From an uncultured Bacteroidia bacterium (lineage in GTDB: Bacteria > Bacteroidota > Bacteroidia > Bacteroidales > F082): a stretch of 64,000 nt of DNA. Every line of letters begins with the position of its first letter. The first letter of the stretch is position 1. The DNA lies in NCBI GenBank assembly GCA_902800965.1, contig CADCGK010000004.1:62001-126000 (forward strand), given 5' to 3'. The translations under genes and the position numbers were made by a program. Shown here one piece after another: positions 8,053 through 16,907 of this stretch. The notes below the pieces were generated by a model. It saw only the letters and a list, made by a program, of their open reading frames with translations. It did no database searches and was not told the DNA's origin.

Positions 8053-9766
8053 CAAACCTGTCTCCCGTCCCTTCAATCACCGCCTTCTTCCACGAATCCG
8101 GATACCCGGGTTGTTTGGGTTTCAGGGGGTAGCCGTATGGGTTGCGGAGGAACTTGCCATTTTCGTCCACTTGTTTGACGTTGCTGTCGAGGTACTTCAC
8201 CAAGAGGTAGTTGCTCAGGTTACGCCATTGCTCAACAGTGTTGCGCCCAGCCTGGTTGGAGAAATCGGTGAGATAGTCAATGGCTTGTCCTGGGTCTTTG
8301 GCAAAGAGGCTCAAGGCTTGTTCGTCGGCATGGTTGACTTGCTCCTGGTAGCCGTCTTCCAACTCCTGTTGCTTCTTCTGGATGTCACCAATAACTCGAT
8401 TGTAGTAGAGATATTTAAAATGTGCCAATCGGTTGAAGACCCAGAAAGCGGCATTGTCGCTGTAGGTCAACATATCGCCGTTGCCCACGCGATATTCGAT
8501 GGGTACCTCGGTGATGGAGCAGTAGAAGGGCGTATAGACGGTGGAGTTGGTGTCGTCCACGCCAAACCAGATGATGCCGCCGATGGGATCGGGTAGCCAA
8601 GAACGGCTCTGGGCGATGAACGAGAAACCGGTCTGCACTACCTCGATGCTGCGCTCGTTGAAGTATTTTTTGCCGTCATATTCCCAATAAAGTGGATTGA
8701 AGCGGAACGGAGAGCCAAAGGGATCTGCTCCGGGATCCAAGGTCTTGTCCAGCTCGGTACCTTGGAAATGGTCGCGCTGAAAACTCATCATGTCGCTGAG
8801 GCTGATCTTACGGTTGGGCTTGACATACAGTGGCATGCGGTGGGTGAGGTCCTTGCCAGTGACGTAGTCCCAGTATTCGTCCATGCCGTCACATACCTTG
8901 TTGAACATGGTCCACACGCGGAGGTCGCAAATACGAGCAGCACTGAAATCCACGGGTGCGTAGGCGGCGCTGAAGTCGAAGTCCTTATCCTTGCCACTGA
9001 AGTAGCCCTTGCGGCGGGCGAAGTCGATGATGTCGTGCTTGTAGATGACCTCAACTTGAGGATTGTAAAGCTTTTTCCAGTCTTTATCCGTGATGGAGGT
9101 CTTGCCGTTGCGTAGGGGGAAGGTGGTGATCCTTGCCGCGTTGGCGTGACCGCTTACGTAGCCGTCGGGGATACGGATGGCCACCCACACGGCACCTCGG
9201 TCGGCGTTGATGGTGTCGCCGGTCTTGGTCACCGTAGGCGTATAGCCTTTTGGCATGATCTCCATGTACCAAACCTCGTTGGGATCGCTGATGCTGAATG
9301 ACTCGCCGTCGCTGCCATAGCCGTATGCATCCACCAAGTCGGCCATCACCTTGATGGCTTCACGGGCGGAACGGCTGCGCTCCAAGGCGATGAACATAAG
9401 GCTTCCGTAATCCACGATGCCTGTCGGGTCGATGAGCTCCTCCCGGCCACCGAAAGTGGTCTCACCGAGTCCGACCTGGTGCTCATTTATGTAACCTACC
9501 ACTTGGAAGGTGTGAGCGGGTTGCGGCACGCTGCCACGTGGAGCGTTGGTGCCACGGTCGTAACAGACTCTCATGCTACCCTCTGGCCAGTCGGCGGCAG
9601 GGGTGAAGTAGAGCTCGCCATAGCGGATGTGGGAGTCGGCGCAATAGCTGATGAAAGTGGAGCCGTCCACGCTAGCTCCTTTGGTAATCAGGAAGTTGGT
9701 GCATGCCTGCGCCGTGTTGAAGACGACAAATAAGGCTACGAGAAATAGGTATTGGAGTTTTTTCAT
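8045..9766 (-). CDS. C69-family dipeptidase, secreted
   Basis: 573 residues, peptidase family C69/U34 of the N-terminal nucleophile hydrolases. A signal peptide (residues 1-21, ending AQA) leads directly to Cys22 in ACTNFLITKGAS, so cleavage would expose the catalytic cysteine. The family blocks GSTFISYCADSH, GLGETTFGG and EVWYMEIMPKGY are present. It would cleave dipeptides in the periplasm or outside the cell. The start at 9766 was chosen over a longer frame because it begins the signal peptide and follows a minus-strand promoter box. It is divergent from rarA and shares a mirrored promoter region with it. Confidence 0.9.
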   Translation of the reverse strand: MKKLQYLFLVALFVVFNTAQACTNFLITKGASVDGSTFISYCADSHIRYGELYFTPAADWPEGSMRVCYDRGTNAPRGSVPQPAHTFQVVGYINEHQVGLGETTFGGREELIDPTGIVDYGSLMFIALERSRSAREAIKVMADLVDAYGYGSDGESFSISDPNEVWYMEIMPKGYTPTVTKTGDTINADRGAVWVAIRIPDGYVSGHANAARITTFPLRNGKTSITDKDWKKLYNPQVEVIYKHDIIDFARRKGYFSGKDKDFDFSAAYAPVDFSAARICDLRVWTMFNKVCDGMDEYWDYVTGKDLTHRMPLYVKPNRKISLSDMMSFQRDHFQGTELDKTLDPGADPFGSPFRFNPLYWEYDGKKYFNERSIEVVQTGFSFIAQSRSWLPDPIGGIIWFGVDDTNSTVYTPFYCSITEVPIEYRVGNGDMLTYSDNAAFWVFNRLAHFKYLYYNRVIGDIQKKQQELEDGYQEQVNHADEQALSLFAKDPGQAIDYLTDFSNQAGRNTVEQWRNLSNYLLVKYLDSNVKQVDENGKFLRNPYGYPLKPKQPGYPDSWKKAVIEGTGDRFER

Positions 9767-9778
9767 AAGGATGAATTC

Positions 9779-9817
9779 TTTTGGCAAAGGTAAATAAAAG
9801 TTGTATCTTTGCCAAAA
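9779..9817. promoter_or_regulatory. Mirrored divergent promoter with perfect 11-bp inverted repeat
   Basis: TTTTGGCAAAG (9779-9789) and CTTTGCCAAAA (9807-9817) are perfect inverted arms. For rarA, TTTG at 9780-9783 and TATCTTTG at 9804-9811 are 20 nt apart. For the dipeptidase, TTTG at 9813-9816 and TACCTTTG at 9785-9792 (minus strand) are also 20 nt apart. Each arm therefore holds the -33 element of one promoter and part of the -7 box of the other. Confidence 0.7.
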
Positions 9818-9828
9818 ACAAATCGAAA

Positions 9829-11112
9829 ATGAAATCGACCATCCCATTAGCGGAACGATTACGCCCGACGAGCCTCGACGACTATATCGGACAGAAGCAT
9901 ATCATCGGTGAGAATGCCGTGCTGCACCGCGCCATCGAGAGTGGCAGAATCCCGTCCATGATCTTCTGGGGACCGCCTGGCGTGGGCAAGACCACCTTGG
10001 CTTACATCATCTCAAAGCAGGTCAAAAGGCAGTTTTTCCAGTTGAGCGCCGTAAGTAGCGGCGTGAAGGAGGTGCGGGATGTCATCGATCGTGCCAGGAT
10101 GGCTCCTGAAGCGCCTATCTTGTTCATCGATGAAATCCACCGCTTCAGCAAGTCGCAACAAGACTCGCTGCTGGGTGCCGTAGAGAAAGGTCTTGTCACC
10201 TTGATTGGCGCCACCACGGAGAACCCGAGCTTCGAGGTGATCTCACCTTTGCTTTCGCGGTGTCAGGTCTATGTGCTCAAGTCTCTCGAGAAAGAAGACT
10301 TGGCAGTGATGTTGGATAAAGCTGTCAAGATGTTGGAAACCGACTACGACAAGAAGATCGTGGTCCAGGAGCCCGAAGCCTTGATGCGCATCAGCGGCGG
10401 CGACGGACGCAAGCTGTTGAATGCCATCGAGCTGGTGGTCTCTTCTTTGGACGATCAGCATCCTGAGGCCAAAGAGCTGGTGGTGACCAATGAGTTTACG
10501 ACGGACACCATTCAGAGCAATCTGGTGAAATACGACAAACAGGGTGAGATGCACTATGACGTGATCTCTGCCTTCATCAAGTCGATGCGCGGCAGCGACC
10601 CCAACGCAGCCTTGTATTATCTGGCAAGGATGATCGAGGCGGGGGAGGATCCGCTTTTCATCGCCCGACGGATGTTGATTTTGGCATCTGAGGACATCGG
10701 CAATGCCAATCCAAACGCTTTGTTGCTGGCCAACACCTGTTTCGATGCGGTCAACAAGATTGGCTGGCCAGAGAGCCGCATCATTCTCTCGCAAACGGTA
10801 ACCTACCTGGCTTCTTCGCCTAAGAGCAACGCTGCCGTGGCTGCCATCGACGCGGCTCAGGCTTTGGTGCGGCAGACAGGCGACTTGCCCGTGCCGTTGC
10901 ATCTCCGCAATGCTCCCACCAAACTGATGAAAGACCTCGGCTACCATGAGGGTTACAAATACGCTCATGCCTTCGAAGGCAACTTTGTGGAGCAAGAATT
11001 TCTTCCAGAAGCAATTTCTGGCACGGTTTTGTATGAGCCACAGGATAACCCCCGTGAGCGTGAGCTGAGGAAGTTTTTGCGTGAGCGGTGGAAAAACAAG
11101 TATGGGTACTGA
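9829..11112 (+). CDS. rarA: Replication-associated recombination protein RarA (MgsA)
   Basis: 427 residues, an AAA+ ATPase of the clamp-loader group that acts at stalled replication forks. It has Walker A GPPGVGKTT with K54, Walker B LFIDEIHRF, a sensor-1 segment GATTENPSFEV and the C-terminal MgsA tetramerisation region ending near FLRERWKNKYGY. The start at 9829 matches the known N-terminus (MKSTIPLAERLRPTSLDDYIG) and follows the promoter box by about 15 nt; a longer frame from 9781 would run through the promoter. The stop codon begins a 7-bp array. Confidence 0.95.
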   Translation: MKSTIPLAERLRPTSLDDYIGQKHIIGENAVLHRAIESGRIPSMIFWGPPGVGKTTLAYIISKQVKRQFFQLSAVSSGVKEVRDVIDRARMAPEAPILFIDEIHRFSKSQQDSLLGAVEKGLVTLIGATTENPSFEVISPLLSRCQVYVLKSLEKEDLAVMLDKAVKMLETDYDKKIVVQEPEALMRISGGDGRKLLNAIELVVSSLDDQHPEAKELVVTNEFTTDTIQSNLVKYDKQGEMHYDVISAFIKSMRGSDPNAALYYLARMIEAGEDPLFIARRMLILASEDIGNANPNALLLANTCFDAVNKIGWPESRIILSQTVTYLASSPKSNAAVAAIDAAQALVRQTGDLPVPLHLRNAPTKLMKDLGYHEGYKYAHAFEGNFVEQEFLPEAISGTVLYEPQDNPRERELRKFLRERWKNKYGY

Positions 11113-11151
11113 GGAGTTGGGAGTGAGGAGTGAGGAGTGAGGAGTATCCAG
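11110..11151 (+). repeat. 7-bp tandem array at the end of rarA
   Basis: Six units based on TGAGGAG. The gene stop TGA is the first three bases. TGA recurs at 11124, 11131 and 11138, covering all three frames. Confidence 0.85.
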
Positions 11152-11174
11152 TAGGGGTAAAAGCTTGGTAGATA

Positions 11175-11954
11175 ATGGATAACGAAAAGATGGAAAACAA
11201 CAACAGAAACAACGCGTCCCAGCCTGTGCAGACGGAGAAGAGTGTCTCTGTTTGGGGCAAGGTGCTGTCAACCAGCATCGGTTTGCCTTTCGTCAAGGTA
11301 AATCGCGAAGAGTTTCTTACCAAGGAACTCTCGAAGTTTTGTACGCCAATGGAGGTGATGACCGCCCTTGAGGAAGGTCCGCTGGGCGTGCTGACCAAGA
11401 AGGAGATCGACAAGCTAGCCAACCAGTGCATCAGCTATCATCTGACCATGGTATGCGGCACTTCGGCGTTGATGGGTCTTCCCGGAGGTTGGTGGATGGC
11501 GGGCACCATCCCGGCTGACCTTACCCAGTTTTATGGGCATATCCTCTCCTTGATGCAGAAACTGATCTACCTCTATGGTTGGCCTGCCCTGACCAATGTC
11601 AACAACCAGTTGGATGACGAGTCGCTCAATATCATGACCTTGTTCGTGGGTGTGATGATGGGCAACAAGATGGCTATTGAGGCTGTTTCCAAGATTGTTA
11701 CGCAGGCTTCGAAGCACGCTGGTGCCAAGATCTCGGAGACGGTCATCGCGCATTATGCCGTGAAGATCGCCCAGTGGATCGGCATCAACATGACCAAGGA
11801 GGGCTTTGCCAAAGGGGTGGGGAAGGTGATTCCCTTGGTGGGGGCACCGATTTCCGCCACCATCACCTATTACACCTTCCGTCCGATGGCACGCAGGCTG
11901 AAGAAGCACCTCGATGAGCTTTATGACATGGGGATGGAGCATAGGAGAGGTTAA
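11175..11954 (+). CDS. EcsC-like membrane-associated protein
   Basis: 259 residues. After a polar, asparagine-rich N-terminus there are amphipathic and hydrophobic segments with the EcsC-family pattern: GLPGGWWMAGTIPADLTQFYGHIL near residue 98, then VIPLVGAPISATITYYTF near residue 218. Proteins of this family are predicted to be membrane-associated and their function is poorly known. It follows rarA by 62 nt and may share its transcript. Assignment rests on pattern recognition of the two glycine-rich segments. Confidence 0.6.
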   Translation: MDNEKMENNNRNNASQPVQTEKSVSVWGKVLSTSIGLPFVKVNREEFLTKELSKFCTPMEVMTALEEGPLGVLTKKEIDKLANQCISYHLTMVCGTSALMGLPGGWWMAGTIPADLTQFYGHILSLMQKLIYLYGWPALTNVNNQLDDESLNIMTLFVGVMMGNKMAIEAVSKIVTQASKHAGAKISETVIAHYAVKIAQWIGINMTKEGFAKGVGKVIPLVGAPISATITYYTFRPMARRLKKHLDELYDMGMEHRRG

Positions 11955-12000
11955 AGGTGAGAGGTGAGAGGTTAGAGGTTAGAGGTTAAAGGTTAAAGAT
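11945..12000 (+). repeat. 7-bp tandem array at the end of the EcsC-like gene
   Basis: Eight units of the type GAGAGGT, TAGAGGT or TAAAGGT in exact 7-bp register. The stop TAA is at 11952-11954, and TGA, TAG and TAA recur in all three frames. Confidence 0.85.
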
Positions 12001-12107
12001 TGGTAGGGTGTTGATTGTCACGGATTTGTGATTTGGAATGAAAAAAAACGAAAAAAATCCTTGCTGTTTATCAAAAAAGCAGTAATTTTGCAGCGTCGAA
12101 AGGCAAT

Positions 12108-12181
12108 GGACTAGTAGCTCAATTGGATAGAGTCCCTGACTACGGATCAGGCGGTTGTGGGTTCGACTCCCGCCTAGTTCA
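12108..12181 (+). tRNA. tRNA-Arg (anticodon ACG)
   Basis: Cloverleaf of 74 nt. The acceptor stem pairs GGACTAG with CTAGTTC, the anticodon stem pairs CCTGA with TCAGG around CTACGGA, and the T arm is GTGGG-TTCGACT-CCCGC. The discriminator is A and the CCA end is not encoded. Confidence 0.93.
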
Positions 12182-12182
12182 C

Positions 12183-12210
12183 AAAGGTTCCGCAAAAAGA
12201 ACCTTTTTTT
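12183..12210 (+). terminator. Terminator between the two tRNA genes
   Basis: AAGGTTC and GAACCTT form a stem around an A-rich loop, followed by seven T residues. Confidence 0.75.
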
Positions 12211-12216
12211 ATCGAT

Positions 12217-12288
12217 GGCCCATTCGACTAGGGGCTAGGTCATCAGACCCTCATTCTGAAAACAGCGGTTCGAATCCGCTATGGGCTA
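12217..12288 (+). tRNA. tRNA-Glu (anticodon CTC)
   Basis: 72-nt cloverleaf. The acceptor stem pairs GGCCCAT with ATGGGCT (terminal G-T), the anticodon stem pairs TCAGA with TCTGA around CCCTCAT, and the T arm is AGCGG-TTCGAAT-CCGCT. The discriminator is A, with no encoded CCA. By loop position the anticodon reads CTC. Confidence 0.85.
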
Positions 12289-12322
12289 CAAAAACAGGGA
12301 CGTAATCGCGCCCCTGTTTTTA
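12289..12322. terminator. Bidirectional terminator of tRNA-Glu and the C10 protease
   Basis: AAAAACAGGG and CCCTGTTTTT form a perfect stem flanked by A and T runs, usable from both strands. The minus-strand protease gene stops at its edge. Confidence 0.75.
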
Positions 12323-14725
12323 TTTGATCTCCTGACCAAGAATGCTGTATTTCTTCCCATCTTTGATGATGACGACATGGCCGTTTTCGAGGACCTTTTG
12401 GACACTAGAGGACATCTGTTTTTCGTATTCCTCGATATCGTAGTTCGTTTTCGCGATGGTGTCGGACCACACGATTTCAGACTCGACGCCATTGGCGTAC
12501 ACCGAACTGATTCCGAAGCGATATTCGCCATTTGGGGCATCTTTCCAGGTGTCATCAACGTATGACAAGCCATCGACTTCTTCGGACAGCATTACAATGT
12601 TGTTTTCAGCGTTGCTGCGATATATGCGATAACCCGTTATCTGTGCGAGCGGACTATTGATCTCATAAATGTGAAGGTAGTTGTCGATTACCATGAACAA
12701 AGCATCTTTTCCATGATATTTCCCTGCATGGGCGCCGAGACAGGATTCTCCTTCCCCGCCATAAGAGAGTAGGGGGTGCTCATAAATGATGTTGTTGTCG
12801 ATGTCATAATCATAAACTCCGGCATTGTATCCTTTAGTATGAAGTGTTTCAAGTAAAAGCAGCAAGTGGTGACTTCCGTCGTTTGCGGTATGGTATCCCG
12901 ATCCGTAGAGTTCATACGGTGCTGTTGGACTGTTTTGAATGATTGTGCCTTGACGGTCATGGAGTGTTGTATAATAATCCCTTGTAAGCCAAAAACCATC
13001 ATGGTCGGGATCGTATGTCAGCGCACCAAACCATCTGCCCATATCGGTGCTGTCAACAATCGTTCTGTTATCAAGATCGATTGTGTACAAAACTGAAAGA
13101 TAATTGGTGGAATTGAGGCTGTTACAATAATAATTGGTTCCGTCGTAAGCGAGGCAGAGGGCGTCAGGAATGCCTTCTAGGTTGAACATTTCTACCAATT
13201 CACCGTCCATGGTGTATTTCCCGAACATGAAAGGCGGGTCATTCCAAGTGGGGTAGGTGACATAGATATGTCTGCCGTCAGTAGCCAATCCGCCAACTTC
13301 TCCATAAACATCGAATTTTTTCAGGAGCTTCCACTCGGTATTGTCTCGATTCCACGACAGGCTCATACTTGCATCAAGGGGAGACCCAGTTGTGATTTGG
13401 CTTACTGGAAGAAGGGTGAAGTTTGCCTCCATGTTAGCTTCGTCCTCTATATCAAGGGTGATTGATGGTGAGTTGGATATGATTTGTCCGTCTTTCTTCC
13501 AACAGAAGAACTCGTAGTTGTCTGAAGGTGTTGCGGTGAGTGTGCATTGCTCGCCAATATGGTATTCGCCAGCTCCTTCAATGGAGCCGCTAGTAGGCGG
13601 ATAGACTGTAGCGGTAACAATGCAAGGTTCGTATTGCGGAAAGATGTCGAAGATGGCATAGTTGTTATTGCTGAAATCATACCCGTTGGGATTTAAGTTT
13701 CCCAATGAGAAATAGCCGTCGGCGTTGCCTCCCCAACCCCAATTGAAATGTAACAAGTCGTTGTTGTCATAGCCATCGCAAACAAAGGCATGGCCCGCAT
13801 CACCTTTGCCTGAATAATATATTGGTCGTTGAAGATCAAGGTTGTTTTTCAACATGTTTAGCCATTGGACGTTGTCATTGCTTTTTTTCTCTCTGTGAAG
13901 ATGTCTTGAATAATTAAAATTGCGTATTAACGCGTCAGGTACGTCTTGGGACTCTGCGCCTGAGCCGTTGATGGTATAACTCATCTTCACCGAAACGCCG
14001 CAATGGAACAACAAGGTTGCCACGGATTCAACCTCGGCTTCGCTTGAGGCATCGGTCAATGAATCGGGCATGTGGTCCCAGTCGTAGGTGGTGCTGCCAA
14101 AGTCAGCGGAAAGCATCGTGCCTGCATTGAAATAGGATTGAGATCCCCATCCAGTTGCTGGATATCCCCAGTAGTGCATGATCTGTCCCATGGCTACGGC
14201 CACACAGCCTGCTTCGGCACGGCCGCAGGGGCCACTCATGGTAGGGCAGAAGGTGTTGTAAAGGCATCCTTGGTGCCATTTTTCGGTTAGCAAAGGACCT
14301 GCAGCTTTGGATGACTTGTCGTCGTTGAGTCTTCCGATTGTATTCACCAGCTGCCATTGCCGTTTCGTGACTTCATCCGCTTCAATATGGTTCTCAATTC
14401 CGTATTGGATTCTTGTAACGAAGTCTTGAAGATAGCCTTCCATCTGTACTGGAACGTTGGCCGGATCGAAGTGGCCTTCATGGGAATAGCCGATGACGGG
14501 CGTCTCACAGTCGACGGCGGAGACGATGACGAAGCCGTCTGTAGTGTTGAAGACATAAAAGGCGGCAATGCCGTTGTCCGTACGATAGGTGGCTGTAAGT
14601 TGCAAATCGTGGGTGCCCATAAAGTGGGAAGCGATGGTTGTGGCGGTTTCTAGGTTGACGGGATGTGCCAAAGCGCACATCGCCAGCCCGAAAACGGCTA
14701 GACATAGTAAAAGAATTCGTTTCAT
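12320..14725 (-). CDS. Secreted C10-family (streptopain-like) cysteine protease
   Basis: 801 residues. A signal peptide (1-20, ending ALA) is followed by a pro-region resembling the Spi inhibitor domain (about 21-130). The C10 catalytic domain (about 145-370) carries the nucleophile Cys174 in AGCVAVAMGQIMHYWG and His312 in DAGHAFVCDGYD. Residues about 370-440 look like an InlB-type repeat (SGSIEGAGEY, TATPSDNYEFFCW). A beta-propeller-like region follows. The last residues (VLENGHVVIIKDGKKYSILG then QEIK) resemble the short C-terminal motif of type IX secretion cargo. The protein is probably exported to the surface for protein digestion. Confidence 0.85.
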   Translation of the reverse strand: MKRILLLCLAVFGLAMCALAHPVNLETATTIASHFMGTHDLQLTATYRTDNGIAAFYVFNTTDGFVIVSAVDCETPVIGYSHEGHFDPANVPVQMEGYLQDFVTRIQYGIENHIEADEVTKRQWQLVNTIGRLNDDKSSKAAGPLLTEKWHQGCLYNTFCPTMSGPCGRAEAGCVAVAMGQIMHYWGYPATGWGSQSYFNAGTMLSADFGSTTYDWDHMPDSLTDASSEAEVESVATLLFHCGVSVKMSYTINGSGAESQDVPDALIRNFNYSRHLHREKKSNDNVQWLNMLKNNLDLQRPIYYSGKGDAGHAFVCDGYDNNDLLHFNWGWGGNADGYFSLGNLNPNGYDFSNNNYAIFDIFPQYEPCIVTATVYPPTSGSIEGAGEYHIGEQCTLTATPSDNYEFFCWKKDGQIISNSPSITLDIEDEANMEANFTLLPVSQITTGSPLDASMSLSWNRDNTEWKLLKKFDVYGEVGGLATDGRHIYVTYPTWNDPPFMFGKYTMDGELVEMFNLEGIPDALCLAYDGTNYYCNSLNSTNYLSVLYTIDLDNRTIVDSTDMGRWFGALTYDPDHDGFWLTRDYYTTLHDRQGTIIQNSPTAPYELYGSGYHTANDGSHHLLLLLETLHTKGYNAGVYDYDIDNNIIYEHPLLSYGGEGESCLGAHAGKYHGKDALFMVIDNYLHIYEINSPLAQITGYRIYRSNAENNIVMLSEEVDGLSYVDDTWKDAPNGEYRFGISSVYANGVESEIVWSDTIAKTNYDIEEYEKQMSSSVQKVLENGHVVIIKDGKKYSILGQEIK

Positions 14726-14746
14726 ATATGGCTCAATATTGCGTTC

Positions 14747-16906
14747 TTATAGTTTCATCGTTAAACTGATGCGTTTCCTGTTCTCATCCACTTGTAGGAC
14801 CTTCACGCGCACCTTTTGGTTGAGATGCACCACTTCGTTCGGGTCTTTGATGTAATGGTCGGCCATCTGGCTGATGTGGACCAATCCGTCTTGGTGCACG
14901 CCGATGTCAACGAAGGCACCGAAGGCGGTGATGTTGGTGACGATGCCGTTGAGCGTCATGCCGGACTTGAGGTCCTCGATGCTGCGGATGTCCTTGTCGA
15001 ACTCAAAGGCCTCGAAGCTCTTGCGTGGGTCGCGGCCGGGCTTCTCCAACTCTTTCAGGATGTCGTTGACGGTCTCCAGACCGAAATGGTCTTCGGTAAA
15101 CTCTTTCGGGTCGATCTTGGCGATCAGCTCTTTGTTGCCGATCAGCTCGCTGACATTCACGTTCAGGCGTTTGGCCATCTTCTCCACGATGTGGTAGCTC
15201 TCCGGATGGACGGCGCTTTGGTCCAGCGGATTGTCGCCATCATGAATTCTCAGGAAGCCGGCACATTGCTCGAAGGCCTTGTCGCCGAGACGTGGCACCT
15301 CGTGGAGTTGTTTACGGCTCTTGAAACCGCCATTTTCTTCACGGTAGTTGATGATGTTGGAGGCTAGGGAAGGCCCTACACCGCTGACGTAGGAGAGGAG
15401 CTGCTGGCTGGCGGTGTTGAGTTCCACACCGACGGCGTTCACGCAACTCATCACGGTCTGGTCGAGGCTCTCGCCGAGTTTCTTCTGATCGACATCGTGC
15501 TGGTATTGTCCCACGCCGATGGATTTCGGGTCGATCTTCACCAGCTCCGCCAACGGGTCCATGAGTCGGCGTCCTATGCTGACGGCACCTCGTACCGTGA
15601 TGTCGTAGTCGGGGAACTCGTCACGGGCGATCTTGGAGGCGGAATACACCGAGGCGCCGCTCTCACTCACCATCACGGCGGTGATGTCGCGGTCGAACTT
15701 GATATAACGGATGAAGTCCTCGGTCTCTCGCCCCGCCGTGCCGTTGCCGATGGCGATGACTTGTATCTTATAGGCATCCACAAGGCTTTTCACCTTGCGA
15801 ATCGACCCGGTTACGTCCGACTTAGGCGGGTGTGGATAAATCGTCTCGTTGTGCAGCAAGGCACCCGTCTCGCTTAACACCACCACTTTGCAGCCTGTCC
15901 TGAATCCTGGGTCGATGGCCAAGACGCGTTTCTGACCCATCGGGGCAGCCAACAGCAGCTGCTTGAGGTTCTCGGCAAACACTTGGATGGCTGTCTCGTC
16001 GGCTTTTTCTTTATAATAATTCCGGATCTCAGTCTCGATACTCGGCTCCAGCAGTCTCTTCCAAGAATCAGCGACGGCTTCACCCACTAGTTTGGCAGCG
16101 CTATAATTGTTGTTTATGTTGTTAAAGTTGTTTTTCTTAACAAAAATCCCCTCCAGCATATTGACTACCGCCTCGTCGTCCACCTTGATTTTCAGTCTGA
16201 TGATGCCTTCTTCCTCGGCGCGGAATAAAGCCAGAATCCTGTGCGAAGGAGCTTTGGAGATAGGTTCTTGGAAGTCGAAATATTGTTGGTAAGTCTTGCC
16301 TTCTTCCTCTTTGCCTTTGATGACGGAAGAGCTGATTTCACCTTTTGTATGAAAGATCTTGCGGATGCGGTTGCGCCCGTTGATGTTTTCGGAAATCCAT
16401 TCGGCCATGATGTCCTTGGCGCCTTGCAGGGCTTCCTCTATGCTGTTGACGCCTTTGCTTGCGTTGACATAACGGCCTGCGATGCGATCCACGAGATCCA
16501 CATTTTGCGCCATGATCTGAGCTGCCAGCGGTTCCAATCCTTTCTCACGGGCGATGGCAGCGCGGGTGCGGCGTTTGGGCTTGTAGGGGAGATACAAATC
16601 CTCGACTTCCTGCATGGTCGCGGCATCCAGTATCTTCTGTTCCAGTTCGGGCGTGAGTTTCTCCTGTTCGCGGATGGACTCGATGACGCTTTCCTTACGT
16701 TTTTGAAGCTCGGTGAGTTGTTCCAGACGTTTCTGCACAGCGGCCACATTTTCCTCGTTCATCGTGCCTGTCATCTCTTTGCGGTAACGGGCGATGAATG
16801 GGATGGTGGCGCCTTCACCTAATAACTTGACAACGTTGGCCACATGATGGGTGTCGAGCTGAAGCTCCTTGGCGATTTGTAATGCGAAATCGGGCGTGTT
16901 TTGCAT
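14747..16906 (-). CDS. tex: Tex-family RNA-binding transcriptional accessory protein
   Basis: 719 residues with the normal Tex domain order: an N-terminal helical domain, a YqgF/RNase-H-like domain (VLAIDPGFRTGCKVVVL near residue 325), a helix-hairpin-helix region (LSYVSGVGPSLASNIINY near 495) and a C-terminal S1 domain (GIVTNITAFGAFVDIGVHQD near 655). Tex proteins bind nucleic acid and affect transcription and stress tolerance. The gene starts 1 nt after the amidohydrolase stop, so it is the last gene of the transporter-amidohydrolase operon. Confidence 0.95.
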   Translation of the reverse strand: MQNTPDFALQIAKELQLDTHHVANVVKLLGEGATIPFIARYRKEMTGTMNEENVAAVQKRLEQLTELQKRKESVIESIREQEKLTPELEQKILDAATMQEVEDLYLPYKPKRRTRAAIAREKGLEPLAAQIMAQNVDLVDRIAGRYVNASKGVNSIEEALQGAKDIMAEWISENINGRNRIRKIFHTKGEISSSVIKGKEEEGKTYQQYFDFQEPISKAPSHRILALFRAEEEGIIRLKIKVDDEAVVNMLEGIFVKKNNFNNINNNYSAAKLVGEAVADSWKRLLEPSIETEIRNYYKEKADETAIQVFAENLKQLLLAAPMGQKRVLAIDPGFRTGCKVVVLSETGALLHNETIYPHPPKSDVTGSIRKVKSLVDAYKIQVIAIGNGTAGRETEDFIRYIKFDRDITAVMVSESGASVYSASKIARDEFPDYDITVRGAVSIGRRLMDPLAELVKIDPKSIGVGQYQHDVDQKKLGESLDQTVMSCVNAVGVELNTASQQLLSYVSGVGPSLASNIINYREENGGFKSRKQLHEVPRLGDKAFEQCAGFLRIHDGDNPLDQSAVHPESYHIVEKMAKRLNVNVSELIGNKELIAKIDPKEFTEDHFGLETVNDILKELEKPGRDPRKSFEAFEFDKDIRSIEDLKSGMTLNGIVTNITAFGAFVDIGVHQDGLVHISQMADHYIKDPNEVVHLNQKVRVKVLQVDENRKRISLTMKL

Positions 16907-16907
16907 C

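Noticed and set aside
10243..11271. Minus-strand frame of about 340 codons over rarA
   Set aside because: Antisense to a conserved AAA+ gene; no recognisable protein content.
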